Shown here piece after piece: positions 59,683 to 64,000 of a stretch of DNA of 64,000 bases; within the stretch, counting starts at the first letter, position 1; every line of letters begins with the position of its first letter. This stretch comes from an uncultured Duncaniella sp. Its GTDB lineage: Bacteria; Bacteroidota; Bacteroidia; Bacteroidales; Muribaculaceae. Location: contig CAJTQR010000001.1 of NCBI GenBank assembly GCA_910578515.1, forward strand, positions 496,001 to 560,000, given 5' to 3'. The notes beneath the pieces are model-generated. The model was not told where the DNA came from, searched no databases, and saw only the letters and a list, made by a program, of their open reading frames with translations. A program made the translations under genes and the position numbers.

Positions 59683-60562
59683 CGCTATGCCCCTCCTGCG
59701 GCTCGTAGATTTTTACGGTTCCGTGCTCATCGCGTACACATGCCGCGCAGTCTATGTCTTGATTAATCTGCTCCTGCAGCTCATCGAGCCGCCAACAAAT
59801 CTTACTGAACAGCGTATCCGCGTCTATGCCGAGGTAACCTGCCAGGGCTTGCTTCTCCTCCGGGGTATATGTGATGATTATATGGTCGCTTGGCGTCGCG
59901 TCCTCCCCCTTGATGTTGTCAAGATGGTCGGGGGTCATGTCGCGCCCCTGCAACTCCGGCGGCAGCGCACCCTCAATTCCTGCGAGTGGGTCAGTCTGCG
60001 CCGGGTCGCCATCATCTCCGTTCCAGTCGCCGGGTGTGTTGCTTGCCGTGCCTTCTCCAGGCAGGGGCGTCAACTCCGTGGGCTTGCTCGTCCACACGTC
60101 AAGTCCCATTGCTTCCAGTCGGTCGTTGTCCCACTTGTTCGCCAAAGCGTCGTAATCCCATTGCCCGTAGCTGACGTTGTCTTTTATGATAAACTGCCGC
60201 CGCTCCGCTGCTGTCAGCGTCTTGGCGTTGATGATGTAGACTGTTGGCTTCTGCTGCCACTCCCCCCAAAAGTCCACAAGCCGCTTCTTTTCTGCGTCTG
60301 TGCGCTCCTGATACTCCGGGCTGCGGAAAATCCGCTGCGCCATCTCCTCGACCTCCATCTTGGAAATCGCCCTCAATGCTGCGAGCCGTTGATTGCCTCC
60401 TATCGCCGCCATAACTCCGTCAACCACGATGGGGCGTATCTCCATCATAGCCGGGAATACCAACAGCGAGTCTATCAGTTTTTGAAATTTCACCTTGCCG
60501 ATTTGCCTGGGGTTCTCGGAGTTGGTTCTTACCTGCGTCAGTTTGACCTGCTCTATCTTCAT
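59669..60562 (-). CDS. ParB-like nuclease-fold protein 2
   Basis: 297 aa, a divergent paralogue of the preceding protein: EIRPIV again at 41-46, GGNQR at 55-59 and FIIKDNVSYGQWDYDALANKWDNDRLEAMGLDVW. It has an inserted Gly/Asp/Pro-rich linker (about 180-225) and a C-terminal domain (TYTPEEKQALAGYLGIDADTLFSKICWRLDEL). It heads the modification block and has a -7 box at 60592 with a palindrome upstream. Confidence 0.75.
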   Translation of the reverse strand: MKIEQVKLTQVRTNSENPRQIGKVKFQKLIDSLLVFPAMMEIRPIVVDGVMAAIGGNQRLAALRAISKMEVEEMAQRIFRSPEYQERTDAEKKRLVDFWGEWQQKPTVYIINAKTLTAAERRQFIIKDNVSYGQWDYDALANKWDNDRLEAMGLDVWTSKPTELTPLPGEGTASNTPGDWNGDDGDPAQTDPLAGIEGALPPELQGRDMTPDHLDNIKGEDATPSDHIIITYTPEEKQALAGYLGIDADTLFSKICWRLDELQEQINQDIDCAACVRDEHGTVKIYEPQEGHSDEND

Positions 60563-60591
60563 GTGATTGGATTGGTTTTGTTGAATGACTG

Positions 60592-60599
60592 CAAATTTA
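60592..60599 (-). promoter_or_regulatory. -7 box before the ParB/modification block
   Basis: CAAATTTA is TAAATTTG on the minus strand, 30 nt before the ATG of ParB-like 2. Confidence 0.5.
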
Positions 60600-60610
60600 A
60601 CAAAAAATGT

Positions 60611-60621
60611 TTACATTGTAA
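60611..60621. promoter_or_regulatory. Operator-like palindrome 3
   Basis: TTACA-T-TGTAA lies between the -7 and expected -33 of the leftward promoter; on the minus strand it reads TGATTACAATGTAA, sharing TGATTA with the two sites near 49.3-49.4 kb. Confidence 0.4.
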
Positions 60622-60653
60622 TCATATATACGCCAATTAATCAACTTTTAAGT

Positions 60654-61232
60654 TTACTTTGGTGGGAATGGCTGTTTTGCGCTTATATTCACTGGCAGCC
60701 CCGCCCACGTCCATGCTATCAGAGCGGCATCTCTCGCTTCTTGGTTTGTGCGCCCTTTCAACCCCGTTATCGCTGTCAGCTCCTCTGCTGTTATCTTCCC
60801 ATCCTTACCATGCCACAGGTTCACTCCACCGGCTTTCAACGCAAGGGGCTTTATCAATTCGTGGGGTATTTCCCAGTGTTGACACATCTCGGCAATCTTC
60901 CTACCTGTTTCGTGGTTTCTACCCACAGCATTACCCTTTGCCGCCGCCGCTTGTCTGCTGTCGCTGTAACTGACGTGCCAATGCGTCTTGTTGAGCCACC
61001 CGGCTTCGATGATGACTCGCACCGTTTGTCTGTTGGCTCTTGCTTGGCTGTGGATGTATCTGATGTAGTCAAGCGTCTCGGGAAACGTCAGGGCTGTGGC
61101 TCTGAGCAACCGATTCTCCCTAAACAACGTTGCCACGCCATTCTTGTCCGCGTCCGGGTCTATCCCAATTACGATGTCGGGCTTCGTGGGTAAACTGAAA
61201 TATTGATTTTTCTTTGACTTTTGTAGTAACAT
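60654..61232 (-). CDS. RuvC-like Holliday junction resolvase
   Basis: 192 aa, RNase H-fold resolvase. Catalytic carboxylates are D25 in VIGIDPDADKNG, E76 in VIIEAG, and E165/D168 in TNQEARDAALIAW. AAAAKGNAVGRNHETGRKIAEMCQ is the usual middle helix region. Phage resolvases of this type trim branched DNA before packaging. Preceded by a structured noncoding region with a G-quadruplex motif. Confidence 0.78.
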   Translation of the reverse strand: MLLQKSKKNQYFSLPTKPDIVIGIDPDADKNGVATLFRENRLLRATALTFPETLDYIRYIHSQARANRQTVRVIIEAGWLNKTHWHVSYSDSRQAAAAKGNAVGRNHETGRKIAEMCQHWEIPHELIKPLALKAGGVNLWHGKDGKITAEELTAITGLKGRTNQEARDAALIAWTWAGLPVNISAKQPFPPK

Positions 61233-61562
61233 GTTGGTTTATAATTTATTGAGCGTTATTTTACTCGTTTTTATGCGTGACTGCGCGTTTTCTACTTGTT
61301 TTCTGCGTGTTCTCCTCTCGCGTATGTGTGTGCGTACGTGTAGGCATTACTACACCCTTATGCTTTGACTATTTGCTACCCCTCCCCCTATAATCCCCCT
61401 CCCCATAACTGGCAAGGGAGGGAGGCGGATTCTCAGTGGCATCTGTTCCCTCATACCCTACTTACTATATTTTTCGATGATTGCTTTGATTTCTTCGGTT
61501 GCTTTGTCGCGGGCTTCGGGGGAGCGGAAGAATAAGTCTCCTATACGCAGTTTCCATTTCTT
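61233..61562. other. Structured noncoding region before the RuvC-like gene
   Basis: It contains the G-quadruplex/mirror repeat at 61379-61404, an inverted repeat GTGTAG/CTACAC (61338-61343/61350-61355), and, at its right end, a 34-codon in-frame extension of the neighbouring gene behind a TAG (61458-61562). I see no independent gene. Confidence 0.55.
61379..61404 (-). repeat. G-quadruplex motif and mirror repeat
   Basis: The minus strand has GGGG-A-GGGGG-ATTATA-GGGGG-A-GGGG. On the plus strand CCCCTCCCCCT and TCCCCCTCCCC are an 11-nt mirror repeat around ATAA, so either a G-quadruplex or a triplex could form. Confidence 0.8.
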
Positions 61563-62330
61563 CTATTTCTCCCTCCACTTCATCCACGCGGTGTAAGCGT
61601 CGAGCGGGTATTGCTCGTAGAGGGCGCGGCTCGGCCACAACATACAGATTCCATCATCGTCACATTTGCCTTGCTCGTCAGTGTTAAGCCAAGAGTCGTG
61701 GTTCTTGCAAGGTGCAATACGCAGGTTGACATCGTAGAGTTGCAGTACGTCGGTATCTCCCCACATTGGACTGTAAAATGTGGTGCAACGCCCTTTCAGC
61801 AGCTCACAGAGGTCTAATTGGGAGTTTTGTGGATTATTCCCTTTTTCTCCCGATTCTTTCTCTTTTGTATCCATATCTTCGGTCGGTTTTGTTTCGGGTT
61901 CGGTGTAGGGTTCTATCCATTCATAAAGGCAACTCAATTTAATGTCATCACAAGTAACATCAACGCTTTTGGGGTCTACGCTTTCAATTACGCCAACAAG
62001 TCCATAGGCATTGCATCCGCAGTCATTAATTATTCTTACAATATCTCCCACCTTGACCTTCGGCTGAGGCTTCTCTGGCTCACAATACAGGCGTTTGAAC
62101 TCGGCGAGGGTGAGAATAGTAACATTCTCTTTTCTCGCATTTTCTATCTTTTTCCACCAGGACCAATCAGTCTCTGATTCTATTTGAATGCCCCTTGCGT
62201 TTTCAACGACACCGTCTGTACATGCTACAGTTTTCCACCCATTCTCATACAGGATGGCAAGCAGCTCGTGGGCTGCATCCTCTGTCGGGGTATGGACTAC
62301 GGTGTTCTGGGGAATTTCTTTCAGTTTCAT
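61563..62330 (-). CDS. Hypothetical early phage protein, probably truncated by an in-frame TAG
   Basis: 255 aa: an N-terminal region (NTVVHTPTEDAAHELLAILYENGWKTVACTDGVVENARGIQIESETDW), a central KOW/SH3-like piece (KVKVGDIVRIINDCGCNAYGLVGVIESVDPKSVDVTC), an acidic linker and a C-terminal segment with several Cys (CKNHDSW, CDDDGICMLWPSRALYEQYPLDAYTAWMKWREK). Behind the TAG the same frame continues 34 codons with natural-looking sequence (GDLFFRSPEARDKATEEIKA). Function not recognised. Confidence 0.6.
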   Translation of the reverse strand: MKLKEIPQNTVVHTPTEDAAHELLAILYENGWKTVACTDGVVENARGIQIESETDWSWWKKIENARKENVTILTLAEFKRLYCEPEKPQPKVKVGDIVRIINDCGCNAYGLVGVIESVDPKSVDVTCDDIKLSCLYEWIEPYTEPETKPTEDMDTKEKESGEKGNNPQNSQLDLCELLKGRCTTFYSPMWGDTDVLQLYDVNLRIAPCKNHDSWLNTDEQGKCDDDGICMLWPSRALYEQYPLDAYTAWMKWREK

Positions 62331-62395
62331 TGTTCGTGTTTATTATTTTTTTGATGTATAGTCGGGGCAGGAATAACCGGTTCTATTCGGGCATA

Positions 62396-62593
62396 TCATG
62401 CTGCTCCATAAATTCTTTGGGGGTGACAGAACGGGCAATAATAGTAATCCGTAGGAACATACAAATTGCCATTATCGTCGCAATGGTCAAGGTCATATAA
62501 CCTACCGTCAATGCAGCGAGCGTCAGGATAAGGTGCGCCGAAAAATGGAAATTCGGGGCATTGATTAGGGATGTCGATAATCGGGGTGGTCAT
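62396..62593 (-). CDS. Small Cys-containing early protein
   Basis: 65 aa with Cys at 12, 27, 38, 53 and 56; CPFC near the end (YYYCPFCHPQRIYGAA) resembles a zinc knuckle. The ATG overlaps the TGA of the upstream 57-aa gene (ATGA), supporting it. Function unknown. Confidence 0.55.
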   Translation of the reverse strand: MTTPIIDIPNQCPEFPFFGAPYPDARCIDGRLYDLDHCDDNGNLYVPTDYYYCPFCHPQRIYGAA

Positions 62594-62763
62594 AGTTTGT
62601 CTATCTCCTTTTTGATTGCTTCAATTCTTTGGTCGTATTCTTTTACTCGTTGCTTGACAACATCATCTGGCAACATCGCTTTATATATGCCATGTCGCAT
62701 TGATTCCAACTCTTGAAGTTCATTCATCAAGACTTGGATATGTTCTGCTAATCCTATTTCCAT
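62590..62763 (-). CDS. Small helical early protein (57 aa)
   Basis: ATG at 62763, TGA at 62590 overlapping the next ATG. The sequence is a likely coiled coil (EHIQVLMNELQELESM, QRVKEYDQRIEAIKKEIDKL). It fills an otherwise empty gap in a packed operon and has a typical phage style. Function unknown. Confidence 0.6.
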   Translation of the reverse strand: MEIGLAEHIQVLMNELQELESMRHGIYKAMLPDDVVKQRVKEYDQRIEAIKKEIDKL

Positions 62764-62770
62764 AATTCAA

Positions 62771-63403
62771 TCATTTTACAAGTTCAAAATCGTAGACGAA
62801 CACATAGGGGTTGTTCTCCCAAACTCCTTTTCCGGAGATGCGGTCTATCAGGGCGGCGTAGGCTCCTTGTGGAAGTACATGCGGCTCTAACGGCATGTTT
62901 GGCACATAGTAGGCATCCATGAAGTGTGTGCCCTCTGACCCAACTCTACCTTTTATCACGCCCTCTGCTATGCAGTCGGCATCGGAAATATCTTGCAACC
63001 GTTCAACACGCACATTAGTAATGCGGATGCGGTGGGGCATGAGGTCGGCACGGACGAACATCTTGTTATACACACCTACTTCGCTTGCAAATATTGGCAT
63101 ATCGTTTTCATCTGCCCCAATTATGGGAGCAGTGTCACCAAATCCTGCGCCAGCGTAGCATTGCGCCACGGCTACGACTTCGCCAACTTGGTATGGTAAA
63201 TTGGCGAGTCTTTCAACAAAATATAATTGCTCAATTGCTTCCCTCTCGCTTATAGCGTCAAGCGTTGCCTCAAAATATTTCAGTTGATACTCACTTGCCT
63301 TTTTAACAACCGATTGTGGAATTACCCTCCTCGTTTGTGTCTTTCTGCCGGATAGCACGGCCTCGGTTAGTCCGTAGTGGTCATTGAACATTATCTTTTT
63401 CAT
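62771..63403 (-). CDS. ASCH-domain-like phage protein
   Basis: From MKKIMFNDHYGL (63403) it has 210 aa. LSGRKTQTRRVI near the N-terminus, YQVGEVVAVAQCYA, RIRITNVRVERLQDISDADCIAEGV and ALIDRISGKGVWENNPYVFVYDFELV match ASCH-like (PUA-fold) proteins frequent in Bacteroidetes phages and mobile elements, which are thought to bind modified RNA or nucleosides. Its precise role is unknown. Confidence 0.72.
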   Translation of the reverse strand: MKKIMFNDHYGLTEAVLSGRKTQTRRVIPQSVVKKASEYQLKYFEATLDAISEREAIEQLYFVERLANLPYQVGEVVAVAQCYAGAGFGDTAPIIGADENDMPIFASEVGVYNKMFVRADLMPHRIRITNVRVERLQDISDADCIAEGVIKGRVGSEGTHFMDAYYVPNMPLEPHVLPQGAYAALIDRISGKGVWENNPYVFVYDFELVK

Positions 63404-63407
63404 CGTT

Positions 63408-63857
63408 CTAACTTTTTGATTGTTCGCCATTGAGTAATTCGGGGTTGTCGTGGATATTGCCGATTACCTCCCATTCTTCAGTACAGTAATTGTCCAATGG
63501 ATACCAACTACCTTCGCCGTTTACTCCATCCCAATGCTGAATACAGCCGAACTGCGGACCAAACCAATTGACGTGCATGGTTACGCCCTGTTCGTTATAT
63601 CGCTCAAGTATGTCGTCCTCATAAATCTCATCCCCGTTGCGGTCGAGCAGACCGGTGAACTGGCCGATGGTATCAGGATGAACAGCAGACACCTCATTTT
63701 TATAAAGGTAAATGGCAGTTTTGCCATCATCTTCAAACTCGTCAGATTCAGTCTGACTACCATGGTATATGATATATCCACCGCAAACCTGTAGCAGGTC
63801 TCCATACACCCACTCTCCACTATCAAGGCGTTTGCCTCTGAATTTTATCTGTCTCAT
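63408..63857 (-). CDS. YopX family protein
   Basis: From MRQIKFRGKRLDSGEWVYGDLL (63857) it has 149 aa. That N-terminus, the PDTIGQFTGLLDRNGDEIYEDDIL core and the EWEVIGNIHDNPELL end are the YopX hallmark, a small DUF found in many phages with an unknown function. A TTG 30 nt farther upstream is in frame but would overlap the preceding gene. Confidence 0.85.
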   Translation of the reverse strand: MRQIKFRGKRLDSGEWVYGDLLQVCGGYIIYHGSQTESDEFEDDGKTAIYLYKNEVSAVHPDTIGQFTGLLDRNGDEIYEDDILERYNEQGVTMHVNWFGPQFGCIQHWDGVNGEGSWYPLDNYCTEEWEVIGNIHDNPELLNGEQSKS

Positions 63858-63883
63858 AACTTTTTGATTTTGTCTGTTAGTTT

Positions 63884-64000
63884 TCAAAGTATTAATCCGA
63901 TTTTATATTCCTTAATCTTTCCCAACAGAGCTTCAATGTCTTTTTGGACGTCCTGTATCTGATGGATGTAGGTTATCTCCTCGGAAGTGTAACCGCGACC
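63884..64000 (-). CDS. Small early phage protein, 3' part (cut by window edge)
   Basis: An open minus-strand frame enters from the right edge and ends at TGA 63886-63884: RGYTSEEITYIHQIQDVQKDIEALL then GKIKEYKIGLIL. Helical, probably coiled coil. The start is outside the window; family not recognised. Confidence 0.5.
   Translation of the reverse strand, partial: GRGYTSEEITYIHQIQDVQKDIEALLGKIKEYKIGLIL

Noticed and set aside
59393..60640. Long plus-strand open frame (415 codons) opposite the ParB-like genes
   Set aside because: It is antisense to two well-supported genes with ParB motifs; composition is Leu/Cys/Arg-rich as in shadow frames, and no promoter or ribosome site is seen.

Overview
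The window looks like a chromosome of a gut Bacteroidales bacterium, most likely Muribaculaceae-like or a close relative. The support is Bacteroidetes -33/-7 promoters (TTTG, then about 19-20 nt, then TAnnTTTG) in front of many genes, a Bacteroidetes-style rpoZ (Rpb6-like omega), lipoprotein BamD, the order mreB-mreC-mreD-mrdA-rodA behind purH, and a subclass A2-like beta-lactamase. The genus is inference.

Positions 1-24,641 are host core genome: the 3' end of an outer-membrane beta-barrel gene, an orphan coding remnant, a lipoprotein class A beta-lactamase, panC-panD (4-nt overlap), ffh, folD, a CapA-like metallophosphatase and htpG. They are followed by a GHL10-type glycosidase, bamD-rpoZ, rpsO, purH, the rod-shape operon, an MFS transporter, an AI-2E/PerM permease and tRNA-Pro(GGG).

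From just after the tRNA to the right edge (about 24.7-64.0 kb, continuing beyond the window) lies a siphovirus-type prophage. A plus-strand tyrosine integrase abuts the tRNA. Nearly all other genes run leftward on the minus strand. Read in transcription order from the right edge they are: small early genes (YopX, ASCH-like, Cys-rich), a RuvC-like nuclease, two ParB-like proteins, a glycosyltransferase and a radical SAM enzyme (a probable DNA-modification block), TerS, TerL, portal, a small Cys protein and a minor head protein carrying an HExxH domain plus a CdiA-CT-like nuclease domain. Next come scaffold, decoration protein, major capsid protein, four neck genes, major tail protein, tail chaperones with a -1 frameshift, tape measure, tail-tip proteins, Ig-like and collagen-like fibre proteins, an array of small fibre tips with poly-G tracts, and finally holin, a tiny membrane protein, a GH108 lysozyme and a unimolecular-spanin-like lipoprotein, ending at a strong terminator.

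A plus-strand cassette of small genes (49.4-50.9 kb) with its own promoter interrupts the head module like a moron, followed by a promoter-terminator unit that looks like a small RNA gene. Points of most interest are the toxin-bearing minor head protein, the clear T_TTT_TTC frameshift site, poly-G and poly-T slippage signals in the fibre array, two candidate small RNAs, a tRNA-like element with CCA, a multi-hairpin element between fibres and lysis genes, and a G-quadruplex/mirror repeat ahead of the RuvC-like gene.
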